NCBI GenBank assembly: GCA_910578855.1
Contig: CAJTRV010000004.1
Coordinates: forward strand, 12,498-76,497
Direction: 5' to 3'
Length of the DNA stretch: 64,000 nt
Origin: an uncultured Bacilli bacterium
GTDB taxonomy: Bacteria > Bacillota_I > Bacilli_A > RF39 > UBA660
This document shows positions 17,700 to 26,618 of this stretch, one piece after another (position 1 is the stretch's first letter; each line of letters starts with the position of its first letter). The position numbers and the translations under genes are program-made. Under the pieces are notes generated by a model. It was not told the origin of the DNA. It saw nothing but the letters and a program-made list of their open reading frames with translations, and ran no database searches.

Positions 17700-18254
17700 T
17701 AAATTCACTTTGGACTACTTTTAGATTAGCAGTAAATTTTATAGTCTTTACTTGGAACATATTTTAAGAAATTTCTAATTAAACGTACAATACATCTTTG
17801 TACAATAACACCTTTAAAGATTCCTTTTGCACCATCCTCAATACCACTGACTTCATCCATAGAAATAAAGAATATGTCTTCAACACCACGAGTTTTTATC
17901 TCATCAAATATTTGCACCCAAGAATGCTTCGATTCTGTCTCATTTAACCAGATACCAGTGAGATCCCTATGACTATCATCATATCCAAGTATTATATAAA
18001 CAGCACTTTCCGTACGTTCAGATTCATAACACATCATAACATACACATTTCACCCTGTAGCATCACCTCAAACATAGGAACAAATACATCTTTTAATACA
18101 TCCGGCACTTCTTTAGTAGTTTCTGGTTGATAAACACCTAACATTGATTGAAATAGCTCATTTTACTTCTCATACTTTTACCTCTTTCATTTATTTTATC
18201 ACACTATAAAAGTGCGTAGCTTTTACTAGACTACACACTTTATTTTACGCACTC
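17700..18254 (-). pseudogene. IS256-family (Mutator-type) transposase remnant
   Basis: Two blocks match IS256 transposases: about 18055-18130 reads EVPDVLKDVFVPMFEVMLQGE, trimmed here (EVPDVLKDVFVPM at its start), like the LLKDM..MLEGEM N-terminal region; 17726-18046 reads GIWLNETESKHSW, FISMDEVSG (second catalytic Asp) and VQRCIVRLIRN as in the core DDE domain. The linking segment, the first Asp and the catalytic Glu half are missing, and the frame is broken. At 18190-18250 the GAGTGCGTAAAATAA sequence looks like the IS256 terminal inverted repeat, with an internal repeat behind it; the other end was not found. Confidence 0.75.
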
Positions 18255-18263
18255 TCGACTTAA

Positions 18264-18611
18264 TTATAATTTGATGCTAATATTTTTAGTTGCTCCCTGA
18301 TTACCAGTTGCAAATACTTTTATACTTTCTGGATCTGTTAAAAAGTACATGTTGTAAACTACTTTTTCCCTTATTAATTGTAACCATTTATTATCATCAT
18401 CAACCATAGATCTACCAAACCTTGAAATTAGAACTAAATCGTCACCAATTTCAGTTATGTTTCTTTTTATTGTATCAACGTCATTGTGAATAAATCCACA
18501 TGCATCTGAACAAGCTAAAAGATAATCTAGCGCCTGAAAATCTTCTAAACTTTGAAGTCGATTCCAAAGCCTACCACTTTTTAAAGTCGTCAAACTTGCT
18601 AAACTTATCAA
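18264..18611 (-). CDS. Unrecognised fragment next to the IS remnant
   Basis: 115 residues from a TTG; the frame stays open ~20 more codons upstream to a stop near 18676 with no good start or ribosome binding site, so this is probably the C-terminal part of a broken gene. Seen: RLWNRLQSLEDFQALDYLL, an acidic central part and GDDLVLISRFGRSM. I do not recognise the family. It lies between the IS end and an AT-rich flavoprotein gene, consistent with an insertion scar. Confidence 0.35.
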   Translation of the reverse strand: MISLASLTTLKSGRLWNRLQSLEDFQALDYLLACSDACGFIHNDVDTIKRNITEIGDDLVLISRFGRSMVDDDNKWLQLIREKVVYNMYFLTDPESIKVFATGNQGATKNISIKL

Positions 18612-18698
18612 TAGATGTTCATCAATCCCTAACTCTTGTAAGATAAATGTCGTCAGTATTGATATATAATATCTCTAAAGTTTAAAAATAACTAAAAA

Positions 18699-19703
18699 TT
18701 ATAATAGCGTTTTTAATACTAAGTCAATTAAAAAAGAGATCGTTTTAGATTTTCCATAAAATTGATAAAAAAAGTTTCTAATATAGGTATTATAAATTAA
18801 GAATTTTGATATTCTATGATTAAAAATTATAAATCTATCCTTCCACATTCGAACTTTATAAAACCAATTCATTGATTTTGATAAATTATAAGAAGATGAT
18901 ACAGCATAATAAATTCCCTCACCACTTACTGGAGAAATAAGACCTGCGGCATCTCCTACAAAAAATATATCCCCTTTTCTCAGAAAAATATTATTCCCTG
19001 TTGGCAAAAAGGCTCCCCTCATAGGAATATCATTCTTTAAATAAAAATGATTTAAAAATATATTTTGAATATCCGTATTTTGAGAAACATCTCCCAACCC
19101 CCTCAAATTAGTTTTATTATTTGAAATAGTCCAAGCATATCCTTTGAAATGATTAAAAAAATCTATTTGAATTATTTCGTTTTTTATGGCATTTTCACTT
19201 TCAATAGCAAAATTCATTTTCTGACGTTTACCTGTCAAATCATTTCTTACTTTACTAAAAACCCCGTCTGCCCCAACTAAATGATTATATTTAAAAGCTT
19301 TCTCAGAAGTATATATAATTTTATTTTTAAAATCTATTTTTTCATAACTAGTGTTATCAATAACTTTCCCACCACATTGTTTAAACTGATTAACTACAAA
19401 ATCGTCCAAATCTTTTCTATCTATTGTATATATCGAATGCATCTTTATTTCTTTTGTAATTCCATTATTATTAACCTTAAAAGTATCAAATTTTTTAAAA
19501 TCTATTTTTGCAAGTTCTGTTCCATATATTTTAAATAAAAGTTTATATGCCTTCGTTGTAACGATCCCCCCACATAATTTGTTTTTCTTTTTTAAATCTT
19601 GACTTTCAACAATCATTACAGTTTGTTTTTTATTTAGAAGAAGATTACCCAAAGTGCATCCTGCTAATCCCGCTCCTATTATTATAGTATCAAAATACTC
19701 CAT
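18699..19703 (-). CDS. FAD-dependent oxidoreductase, geranylgeranyl reductase-like
   Basis: 334-residue flavoprotein of the GGR/FixC-like group, which reduces prenyl double bonds or hydroxylates aromatics. Seen: Rossmann IIGAGLAGCTLG at ~9-20, VESQD after the second strand, LCGGIVTTKA (substrate-side motif of the GGR group), VGADGVFSKVR at ~143-153 and GDAAGLISPVSGEGI near 250. The C-terminal ~65 residues are basic and aromatic and may lie on the membrane. It is markedly more AT- and Lys/Asn-rich than its neighbours, suggesting transfer. Substrate unknown; ATG preceded by GGAGG. Confidence 0.8.
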   Translation of the reverse strand: MEYFDTIIIGAGLAGCTLGNLLLNKKQTVMIVESQDLKKKNKLCGGIVTTKAYKLLFKIYGTELAKIDFKKFDTFKVNNNGITKEIKMHSIYTIDRKDLDDFVVNQFKQCGGKVIDNTSYEKIDFKNKIIYTSEKAFKYNHLVGADGVFSKVRNDLTGKRQKMNFAIESENAIKNEIIQIDFFNHFKGYAWTISNNKTNLRGLGDVSQNTDIQNIFLNHFYLKNDIPMRGAFLPTGNNIFLRKGDIFFVGDAAGLISPVSGEGIYYAVSSSYNLSKSMNWFYKVRMWKDRFIIFNHRISKFLIYNTYIRNFFYQFYGKSKTISFLIDLVLKTLL

Positions 19704-19738
19704 TTTAACCTCCGATATTTAAATTTTTCCTTTTGATA

Positions 19739-19747
19739 ATTATACCA
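19739..19747 (-). promoter_or_regulatory. Extended -10 for the flavoprotein gene
   Basis: TGGTATAAT on the minus strand 36 nt before the ATG; no convincing -35. Confidence 0.45.
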
Positions 19748-19947
19748 TTTTTTATAAATTTATAATAGAATACTAAAATCTTTTTATATGCTTTTTATTT
19801 AACCAAAAGTTACATAATTATAATCGATATCGTAAATATAGTATTAAATCAATATAGCTCCATCTTATCCTATTGTATACAACTCTATCTAATTACCGAT
19901 CCCTGTCCCCTAACCTCATCAAAAATACACGTTATTCATAAAAAATA

Positions 19948-19956
19948 TGCTATAAT
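19948..19956 (+). promoter_or_regulatory. Extended -10 for the WYL regulator gene
   Basis: TGCTATAAT at 19948-19956, 35 nt before the start codon; -35 poorly conserved. Confidence 0.5.
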
Positions 19957-19990
19957 AGTTATAATCATTTTAACCATTGGAGGTGTTGGA

Positions 19991-20590
19991 TTGTCAAAGA
20001 TATCAAATGTTATAACAATGCTTAATCTTCTAGCAACTGGTAAAAAATATGGCATTAAAGAACTCGCTAATCTGCTAGAAGTATCACCAAGAATGATTAG
20101 AATATATAAAGAAGAGTTAGAAAAAGCAGGAATCTATATTGATTCTATTATGGGACCATATGGAGGATATGTCTTAAATCAAACAATTAGAATTCCAAAA
20201 CGTAAATTTAAACAAGAAGATTATCTATTACTCGATCAACTACTAACGAATCATATTTCTAATCTAGAAAAAGAAAAACTAGAACTATTAAAAGATAAAA
20301 TTAGAGGTATCTACATTGGAAGTACCCAAGAAAGAGTCGAATTAAATTTGGACGATTACAATTTAAAAAAATATAATATTTTAACACGAGCCATTAAAGA
20401 AAGACAAAAAGTAAATACCTTATATTATTCTTATAACAAAGGTGAACATGAAAGAGTAATCTGTCCAGCTGAAATGTTTTTATTTAAAGATGGCTGGTAT
20501 TGTGCCGCCTATTGCACCCTTAAACACGATATGAGACACTTTGAATTAAAACGAATTAGAAATATAGAACTTTTAGATGATAAATTTTAG
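19991..20590 (+). CDS. HTH-WYL transcriptional regulator
   Basis: 199 residues. N-terminal DeoR/YafY-type winged helix-turn-helix (ISNVITMLNLLATGKKYGIK; recognition helix around SPRMIRIYKEELEK at ~33-46, wing MGPYGGYVL), linker, then a WYL-like ligand-binding domain (~125-199) with YYSYNKGEHERVICPAEMF and FKDGWYCAAYC. It is shorter than full-size WYL regulators, lacking the WCX C-terminal part. TTG start, chosen for the GGAGG seven bases upstream. WYL proteins sense nucleic acid or small ligands. Followed by a SIS-like gene behind a hairpin; probably co-transcribed. Confidence 0.85.
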   Translation: MSKISNVITMLNLLATGKKYGIKELANLLEVSPRMIRIYKEELEKAGIYIDSIMGPYGGYVLNQTIRIPKRKFKQEDYLLLDQLLTNHISNLEKEKLELLKDKIRGIYIGSTQERVELNLDDYNLKKYNILTRAIKERQKVNTLYYSYNKGEHERVICPAEMFLFKDGWYCAAYCTLKHDMRHFELKRIRNIELLDDKF

Positions 20591-20602
20591 AGTAGACCAT
20601 AT

Positions 20603-20641
20603 ATTACCTCCTTACGTGATAAGATTCATGTAGGAGGTAAT
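20603..20641 (+). promoter_or_regulatory. Hairpin burying the ribosome binding site of the SIS-like gene
   Basis: ATTACCTCC (20603-20611) pairs perfectly with GGAGGTAAT (20633-20641); the stem continues to ~15 pairs with one bulge and a short loop. The right arm contains the only Shine-Dalgarno of the next gene. Only four T follow, so it is a poor terminator. It could be a thermometer, an attenuator or a coupling device, so that ribosomes leaving the WYL gene would be needed to open it. Confidence 0.65.
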
Positions 20642-20648
20642 TTTAATT

Positions 20649-21563
20649 ATGAAAGACAATATGAATGATAATTTTTCTAAATTACAAGCAAGAGTCTTCG
20701 ATTCTATAGGCAAAACAGATTTACTAGCAATACGAAATATTTTATCTACAATAAAGGACCCTACACTGGTAAGTGGGGTCGGTGGTTCATCCGTAGTGAG
20801 TTTATTTTTATCCAAAGTATTAAGTGCTAAAAATAATATTATATGTGAAGATGTGACCCCAAGAGACTTAAATTATAAAAATTTACAAGGTTTTAAAAAT
20901 ATCATCGTCTGTAGTTATGGAGGGCTTAACTATGGTGTTACAACAGCCTTTAATCATGATTTAACAAAATATTTATTGGCTAGGAACACCAAAGACGAAA
21001 TCATCAATCTTCAATATCAAAACGATGATCTAGAAAAAAGTTTTATTTCACTGGCGGCAACTTTAATCCCAATGACTATTTCCTTGATGTATTATTTGGA
21101 CAATGATCCTACGATTATCTATGAAATTTTGAATTCATCACCTCAGTTTGATTTTATCGATCATGATATCTATGAAATATTGACTGGATACGAAACGAGC
21201 ACAGCCGCAAGATTCATGGAATCAACCCTAGTCGAAGCAGGGCTTGCAATTCCTATCCTCCACGATAAATATGACTATTGTCATGGAAGAACAACATTAG
21301 GCTTTCAACAAGATCATGGTTTACTATTCTTTAATAATCATAATGAGTTAGACCAACTATATAGCGAGATACTAAATCATGCCTATCACAACATCATCAC
21401 AATCGATCGAAAATATGATGATCATATTATTAACGATTATTATTTTACCTATATAAGTATGCTATTATGTAAGAAAATTGCCGAACAAAAAGGAAAAGAT
21501 TTATCAAATGTAAGTTATTCGCCACTCGTCAAAAAACTATATTTTTATAAAGGAGAAATGTAA
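20649..21563 (+). CDS. SIS-domain-like protein (phosphosugar-binding/isomerase fold)
   Basis: 304 residues. The segment LVSGVGGSSVVSLFLSKVL (~39-57) followed by IIVCSYGGLNYGV (~81-93) looks like the phosphosugar-binding strands of the SIS fold, and EAGLAIPILHDKYDYCHGR resembles the second SIS half with its conserved His-Gly. No glutamine amidotransferase or HTH domain. Enzymatic or regulatory binding of a sugar phosphate is inference. ATG is 11 nt after GGAGG, which is sequestered in a hairpin. Its partner is the WYL regulator upstream. Confidence 0.6.
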   Translation: MKDNMNDNFSKLQARVFDSIGKTDLLAIRNILSTIKDPTLVSGVGGSSVVSLFLSKVLSAKNNIICEDVTPRDLNYKNLQGFKNIIVCSYGGLNYGVTTAFNHDLTKYLLARNTKDEIINLQYQNDDLEKSFISLAATLIPMTISLMYYLDNDPTIIYEILNSSPQFDFIDHDIYEILTGYETSTAARFMESTLVEAGLAIPILHDKYDYCHGRTTLGFQQDHGLLFFNNHNELDQLYSEILNHAYHNIITIDRKYDDHIINDYYFTYISMLLCKKIAEQKGKDLSNVSYSPLVKKLYFYKGEM

Positions 21564-21591
21564 AAAAAGTCTACAATTAAATAGACTTTTT
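21564..21591. terminator. Bidirectional terminator between SIS-like and FkbM genes
   Basis: AAAAAGTCTA/TAGACTTTTT stem with 8-nt loop; it also encodes the last residues of the convergent methyltransferase. Confidence 0.75.
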
Positions 21592-22533
21592 GATTTCATT
21601 CTTCTCAGGATAGATCGCAAATAAAACAATTTCCGTTGGAAAAATATTACTACCATAAAATCTTAAATAAAATTCATATCCGGGACAAATCTCCTCGATC
21701 ATTTTAGGAATTTTCCACAAATCCTCATGGTTATGGTAAACAGATAGTAATAATTTAGGATGATCTTCTACAATATGTCGCCGACACCCTAATAATGCTT
21801 TCGTCTCTGCCCCTTCAATATCCATTTTCACCATTGTAATTGGTTCACTAATATCATCATCCAAGGTTACCGTTTCGACAAATGTATTCCCATTGTCTAC
21901 TAACACATTGGCAGAAGCATTGACCCTATTCGTATCCATCGAGACAACTTCTTGTCGATCAGTCACAGCTTTTTTACGACATACAATATTGGGATAATCT
22001 TTGACATTTGTTTGGAGATTTAAAAATGTCTCATCCGTCATTTCGTAACAATAAATTTTTTGATAAGCATCCAAGCCATAACTATGAATAAAGTCTAAGG
22101 TCGAATCACCAATATAAGCTCCAACATCAACCAATATTTCTTGATCACAAGTCACAATATCTAAATCAAAATAGTGACAATAAGTTTGATCCATTAACTC
22201 CTTTAAAGTTGTAAAATCGTAATCATACCAATTATATAATATAGCAAATAATAATTTTTTTGAACGATAATCTTTTAAGTGTTGATATAACCAGCGATAA
22301 TCATCAATATGATCATGAAGTGATTCTGCTTTATTATGAATCTCTTCATATACTTTCTTCTGATCATCTAATACACCCCAATAAGGAAAATCAGATAAGA
22401 ATTGTTCCATTGACTGTTTCACTGCTAGTGGAAGTAGCTGGTACTTCTTCTTGATATGTTCAAATACTTCTATCTTCGTTTTTCCTTTTATTTCCGAAGT
22501 TAACCATTCAAAATTGCGATCCACATAATTCAT
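21577..22533 (-). CDS. FkbM-family SAM-dependent methyltransferase
   Basis: 318 residues. N-terminal ~130-residue helical region of unknown role, then a Rossmann methyltransferase: VDVGAYIGDSTLDF (~137-150, SAM loop), YCYEMTDETF, and MVKMDIEGAE (~235-244), the FkbM hallmark; C-terminal FYLRFYGSNIFPTEIVLFA is typical of FkbM-like glycan or lipid O-methyltransferases in gut Bacillota. Substrate unknown. No signal peptide. Monocistronic. Confidence 0.85.
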   Translation of the reverse strand: MNYVDRNFEWLTSEIKGKTKIEVFEHIKKKYQLLPLAVKQSMEQFLSDFPYWGVLDDQKKVYEEIHNKAESLHDHIDDYRWLYQHLKDYRSKKLLFAILYNWYDYDFTTLKELMDQTYCHYFDLDIVTCDQEILVDVGAYIGDSTLDFIHSYGLDAYQKIYCYEMTDETFLNLQTNVKDYPNIVCRKKAVTDRQEVVSMDTNRVNASANVLVDNGNTFVETVTLDDDISEPITMVKMDIEGAETKALLGCRRHIVEDHPKLLLSVYHNHEDLWKIPKMIEEICPGYEFYLRFYGSNIFPTEIVLFAIYPEKNEIKKSI

Positions 22534-22606
22534 CTTCTCACATCCTATTTCTTTACATCATATTCTAAACTTGAAAAATGATACCAATAATTGATTAAAG
22601 AATCGG

Positions 22607-22641
22607 AAACGTCCATAAATAATATTATGAACGTTTTTTTT
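22607..22641. terminator. Hairpin at the end of the SpoIID-like gene
   Basis: Imperfect stem AAACGTCCATAA with TTATGAACGTTT. The T-run is on the plus strand although both neighbouring genes read minus; it may stop transcription in either direction. Confidence 0.35.
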
Positions 22642-23863
22642 ATTCATTAAAAATTCCTTTTAACATATTGGATACCGCAACAAAAATAGCTGATATTCGA
22701 TACCAAGTAGCAAAGTTAACAATTCCTGTAACTGGTAGATTAAAAACACGTTGAAATACCTTTACGGCCTCGATCGTATCTGGGCCATATATTCCATTGG
22801 CCTTTTGAATGGAAGGAATAGCAGGATAACTCCCTCTAATTTTATTCAATGCATTTTGTAATAGTTGAACTTCTTCACCACATGCCCCTTCTGTCAAATT
22901 ATAACCTGGAAACGAAGTTGGCAACCCTGGGACAATTTCAGCTGTAACAAGCTCGATGGTATTTCCATAATAATAACGAACAATTTGTAGAGAATTATAA
23001 CCTTGGTCCCCTAGTGACTTAGACCCCCACTGACTAAGCCAACCTTCTCGCACTACATTAATTCCATCACTATATTGGGCAAAAAAAGGATAAGAACGTC
23101 CAGGAAATTTTAAATATTCCATAAATACTTCATCGACTACATTAGATATGGTATCAAAAATTGTTCGATTATGAGAATATTTTTGATCATATGCAGTCGA
23201 AGAGGTAATCGTAAAATTATACCCTTTAGAGTAATACCATTCCGTATAGACCCGATTTAAAGTAAATGATACAATCGCATGGACATTGGCCTTTAGTGTT
23301 TCTCTAGGCCAACTAGGATAAATTTCTGACGATGTGACATTCTTGATATAATCTGAAAATGATACATAATAATTTGGAGCATAAGTATCCGTAGGAATTC
23401 CATCATGAACAATAATATATTCGGGAATGACAACCCGGGGTAATACCTTAGATTCCAATGATCCTATCTCTGGATGTTCAACAATTTTGGGAACTTCATT
23501 GTCCCATATCGTTGGTGGTGGGACAATTGTTGTTATCTTTCCTGATCCCCCTGTTGTTGTACTGAGATATACATCCTGAATCGATGTAATACCAGCATAA
23601 ACTTGAACCCCGAGAACGGTTCCGGTTCCAAGGCCATCTTTGGTTACGGTAACATTATACGTCTCCCAAGGTTGAACTATCGTCTGTGGTTCTAAAGAGT
23701 ATTCGATATTAGGTGCTTCAAGAGCAATCGCCTCCGTCCTTCCAGATTCATCAGTAACAACATTAATATTGGTATTATTTCCACTAATATTCACTCTGGC
23801 CCCCATTAATGGTTGCGCAACATTATCTACAAACACATTCACAACCAAATGTCCAATTGCCAT
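22640..23863 (-). CDS. SpoIID-domain and peptidoglycan-binding protein, sporulation-associated
   Basis: 407 residues. N-terminal beta-rich carboxypeptidase-regulatory/Ig-like part (~1-110), a central SpoIID-like domain (~150-305) with DYIKNVTSSEIYPSWP, NVHAIVSFTLNRVYTEWY and WLSQWGSKSLGDQGY, and a C-terminal PG_binding_1 repeat (~325-400). SpoIID proteins are lytic transglycosylases of the engulfment machinery; the Glu of SSEIYP is the expected catalytic-type residue. No signal peptide is present, unlike true SpoIID, suggesting action in or on the spore from the mother-cell cytoplasm. ATG 23863 is preferred to a TTG three codons upstream because of AAAGGA spacing. Confidence 0.75.
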   Translation of the reverse strand: MAIGHLVVNVFVDNVAQPLMGARVNISGNNTNINVVTDESGRTEAIALEAPNIEYSLEPQTIVQPWETYNVTVTKDGLGTGTVLGVQVYAGITSIQDVYLSTTTGGSGKITTIVPPPTIWDNEVPKIVEHPEIGSLESKVLPRVVIPEYIIVHDGIPTDTYAPNYYVSFSDYIKNVTSSEIYPSWPRETLKANVHAIVSFTLNRVYTEWYYSKGYNFTITSSTAYDQKYSHNRTIFDTISNVVDEVFMEYLKFPGRSYPFFAQYSDGINVVREGWLSQWGSKSLGDQGYNSLQIVRYYYGNTIELVTAEIVPGLPTSFPGYNLTEGACGEEVQLLQNALNKIRGSYPAIPSIQKANGIYGPDTIEAVKVFQRVFNLPVTGIVNFATWYRISAIFVAVSNMLKGIFNE

Positions 23864-23892
23864 AACACTCAAATCCTTTCTTTCTATAATTC

Positions 23893-23919
23893 AATATATG
23901 TTTTTTAACAACTAATATC
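23893..23919 (-). promoter_or_regulatory. Sigma-E-like promoter of the SpoIID-domain gene
   Basis: GATATT (23919-23914), 13-bp spacer, CATATATT (23900-23893), close to the mother-cell sigma-E pattern (GHATATT / CATACAnT). Confidence 0.4.
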
Positions 23920-23981
23920 ATTAAAAGACAACATTTTTCATCTTTCTAATATAATACAAGTAATAGAGATGGGGTTATAAA

Positions 23982-24995
23982 ATGAATGATAACAAAAAAT
24001 ACTTTGTTCACCAAGAAACGGTTTCATCACTAGAAAATATGTATTTTAATGATGTAATTACGATGATTCAACATCAACTTAAAACATTAGGTTATTATGA
24101 TGTCAGCATTACCGGTAGCTACGACCACAATACCAAAACAGCAATCAAAAATTTTCAGACAGATCACCATTTAAAAAACGATGGTACGCTCAATGATCAA
24201 ACCTGGGATACACTTTACTCTAACAGAAATAATTTAGAGCGCCAAGTAGCGGAACGCCAAACAAGACCGGTTCTTAGACTCGGTAGTACTGGCCCATATG
24301 TAACGGAGTTACAAACAATTTTAAAAAATCTTCTTTACTATACTGGTACCATTGATGGTAATTTCGGAAATACTACTGCTCTCGCAGTCAAAACATTTCA
24401 GACGAATAATCACTTAACACCAGATGGTGTTGTCGGTCGAGATACTTGGAGTGCCCTTTCGACGCTATATTCACCACTGGCTATCTGTGATGACAACGAA
24501 AATGGAAATGGGAATAATCCAATTTCTTATACAGTGGTGGCCGGGGACTCCTTATGGAGTATTGCCAAACGATTTAATACTACCGTTGAGGCAATTAAAC
24601 AATTAAATCAATTAACGAGTGATGTTATTTATGTTGGTCAGCAACTTCTCATCCCGAGCGGCAATGATAATGGAACACCGCCAACTTATACCCTATATAC
24701 GGTGGTAGCTGGTGATTCTCTATGGAATATTGCCAAACGATTTAATACCACCGTTGAAGAGATTAAAAGCCTCAATAATCTGACAAGTAACCTATTAACT
24801 ATCGGTCAACAATTAAAGATCCCATCAGATACTTCAAATGTCATCACCTATACAGTAATTGCTGGGGATACATTATGGAAAATAGCTCAAAAATTTAATA
24901 CTACTGTAAATACATTAAAAAGCTTTAACAATCTTACCAATGACACTTTAAATATTGGTCAGCAATTAAGAATCCCAATCAATCGTAACGAATAA
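23982..24995 (+). CDS. Peptidoglycan-binding protein with two PG_binding_1 and three LysM repeats
   Basis: 337 residues, entirely binding modules: PG_binding_1 at ~25-80 and ~95-155, then three LysM repeats (~180-225, ~235-282, ~287-333), each starting YTVVAGDSLW or close. No catalytic domain and no signal peptide, so it is not exported by Sec; proteins of this type are usual in spore coats or cortex. A TATAAT lies 27 nt upstream without a good -35. It is divergent from the SpoIID-domain gene and convergent with the lysozyme gene. Confidence 0.88.
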   Translation: MNDNKKYFVHQETVSSLENMYFNDVITMIQHQLKTLGYYDVSITGSYDHNTKTAIKNFQTDHHLKNDGTLNDQTWDTLYSNRNNLERQVAERQTRPVLRLGSTGPYVTELQTILKNLLYYTGTIDGNFGNTTALAVKTFQTNNHLTPDGVVGRDTWSALSTLYSPLAICDDNENGNGNNPISYTVVAGDSLWSIAKRFNTTVEAIKQLNQLTSDVIYVGQQLLIPSGNDNGTPPTYTLYTVVAGDSLWNIAKRFNTTVEEIKSLNNLTSNLLTIGQQLKIPSDTSNVITYTVIAGDTLWKIAQKFNTTVNTLKSFNNLTNDTLNIGQQLRIPINRNE

Positions 24996-25021
24996 AAAAT
25001 ACCATCGAAATGGTATTTTTT
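24994..25021. terminator. Bidirectional terminator with CGAA tetraloop
   Basis: Perfect 12-bp stem AAAAAATACCAT/ATGGTATTTTTT around CGAA, between convergent genes. Confidence 0.85.
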
Positions 25022-25026
25022 GTTTC

Positions 25027-25995
25027 TTATATAATTAATCGTTGGCCTGGATAAATTCTATTGGGATTATCTCCAATCGTTGCTTTATTCTTATTATAAA
25101 TAGTCTGCCATGTCGTCCCAAATTGTTTGGCAATTTTAGATAAATTATCGCCTTTTTTTACAATATAAACAGTTGGTTCAACTGCAGTAGATGGCAAGAT
25201 TAGTACTTGACCTGGATAGATTAGATTGGGATTTTTAATATGATTCAATGCTACTAATGTCGCAACAGTTGTTTGGTACCTACTTGCAATCGTCGATAAG
25301 TTATCACCAGCTTTTACGACATATGTTTTCTGATTAGTTGGTGGTTCATCTGGATCAGTTGGTTCTGTTGATTCATCTAGGTGGTTTAATCCTCGTTCTT
25401 TTATGATCATAGGATAATCTAGATAAGCAATATCACGATCGACTCGACCATTAATTCCGGAAATACTTCCATCACTCGTATACTGCCACATACCAAATGG
25501 TTTATCATAAGTAGGAAGATTACTCCATTGTGCCAACCACTTATCATAGCGATCTAATTTAGGTGAATTTAATTTTGATTGAAAAAAGGCTTTGCTCGAA
25601 TATATTCCTACATAGTATCCAGCCTGCTCTATTTTATCACAAAATGTTTGACACATTTTTACCAGCATTTCATTACTATTTTGGTCGGTATAAGAGTTAG
25701 CCTCAATATCATAATAAATCGGATATTCTAGTCGGTAATTCTTAGCCAATCGTAAAGCATGATCTGCTTCACTACTCGCTTCAGCTGTTCCCCTGGCGTA
25801 ACTAAATAAATAGATTCCAAAGGGAATCCCTAACCGAGTACATTCTGAAGCATTACGGTGGAACTTTGTATCATCTTGACTAGTACGATCAACACCATAA
25901 CCACATCTTAAAATAGCAAAATCAACTTGATCTTTAACTTTTTCCCAATCGATATCACCTTGGTAATAAGAAACATCAATTCCTTGCTTTTCCAT
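25027..25995 (-). CDS. GH25 muramidase (lysozyme) with two LysM repeats
   Basis: 322 residues. GH25 domain (~1-195): [22 protein letters not shown] and YYDIEAN with the catalytic Asp/Glu pair, and KWLAQWS..WQYTSDG near its end; then a Pro/Thr linker and two LysM repeats (~222-265 and ~275-320). Cleaves MurNAc-GlcNAc bonds. No signal peptide. ATG at 25995 has GGAG six bases upstream; an in-frame TTG two codons earlier overlaps that site. With its two neighbours it makes a cluster of cytoplasm-located peptidoglycan proteins, pointing to the developing or germinating spore. Confidence 0.9.
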   Translation of the reverse strand: MEKQGIDVSYYQGDIDWEKVKDQVDFAILRCGYGVDRTSQDDTKFHRNASECTRLGIPFGIYLFSYARGTAEASSEADHALRLAKNYRLEYPIYYDIEANSYTDQNSNEMLVKMCQTFCDKIEQAGYYVGIYSSKAFFQSKLNSPKLDRYDKWLAQWSNLPTYDKPFGMWQYTSDGSISGINGRVDRDIAYLDYPMIIKERGLNHLDESTEPTDPDEPPTNQKTYVVKAGDNLSTIASRYQTTVATLVALNHIKNPNLIYPGQVLILPSTAVEPTVYIVKKGDNLSKIAKQFGTTWQTIYNKNKATIGDNPNRIYPGQRLII

Positions 25996-26057
25996 ATACA
26001 ACTCCTTTCGTTATTATAGTATACGAATGAAATAATATAAGAGTAAGGAAGTCAAAC

Positions 26058-26080
26058 TAAAAAAGAAGGAATAACCTTCT
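26058..26080 (-). terminator. Terminator after the 139-residue hypothetical gene
   Basis: AGAAGG/CCTTCT stem followed by six T on the minus strand. Confidence 0.7.
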
Positions 26081-26498
26081 ATTTTTGAATCATGTTTAAT
26101 AAATTGATTTTAAAAATGTCTTTTTCCGCATGTTCTTTCGAAACCATAACACCCTTGTAAGTAACCAATTCCGATTGATGACCTTCTGCTAAAATATCTT
26201 CCGGTGTAATCGTATCTAACATAATAATATGATCTGCTTCATAAACGTGATAATGTAATTTAATATCACCATGGACTTTAGAAAACATGGAATCCGTTGG
26301 CAATTTTAATTCATAAGTTACAGTTCCTTTGCTTTGATTGGTAGAAACAATTTCTCCTAGAAAAATACCAGTTTTTAGTTTTGGATAAAATTCGAAATAT
26401 AATTTTTTATAGGCTAACATATTATACTTTTTTAAAGAACGTTCAAGCTTCTTAAATTCATTTTCATTGACATAGTCAAATACGTAAGCACCCTTCAT
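26079..26498 (-). CDS. Hypothetical cytoplasmic protein
   Basis: Not recognised. 139 residues, no signal peptide or membrane helix; alternating strands and a central segment KLHYHVYEADHIIMLDTITPE. Monocistronic between two terminators. The composition matches the core genome, so it is probably a native gene. Confidence 0.6.
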   Translation of the reverse strand: MKGAYVFDYVNENEFKKLERSLKKYNMLAYKKLYFEFYPKLKTGIFLGEIVSTNQSKGTVTYELKLPTDSMFSKVHGDIKLHYHVYEADHIIMLDTITPEDILAEGHQSELVTYKGVMVSKEHAEKDIFKINLLNMIQK

Positions 26499-26573
26499 TA
26501 TATTTCACCTTCCCCATGCATCTACTATTTTCTATCGTACTTAAATGATAACATGATTACTGGTTTTTGTCAA

Positions 26574-26602
26574 ACAAAAAAAGGAAAGATTCCTTTCCTT
26601 TA
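26574..26602 (-). terminator. Terminator after the 557-residue membrane-anchored protein gene
   Basis: AAAGGAAAG/CTTTCCTTT stem (26581-26589, 26594-26602) followed by seven T on the minus strand. Confidence 0.8.
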
Positions 26603-26618
26603 GAAACTTGAATAACAA

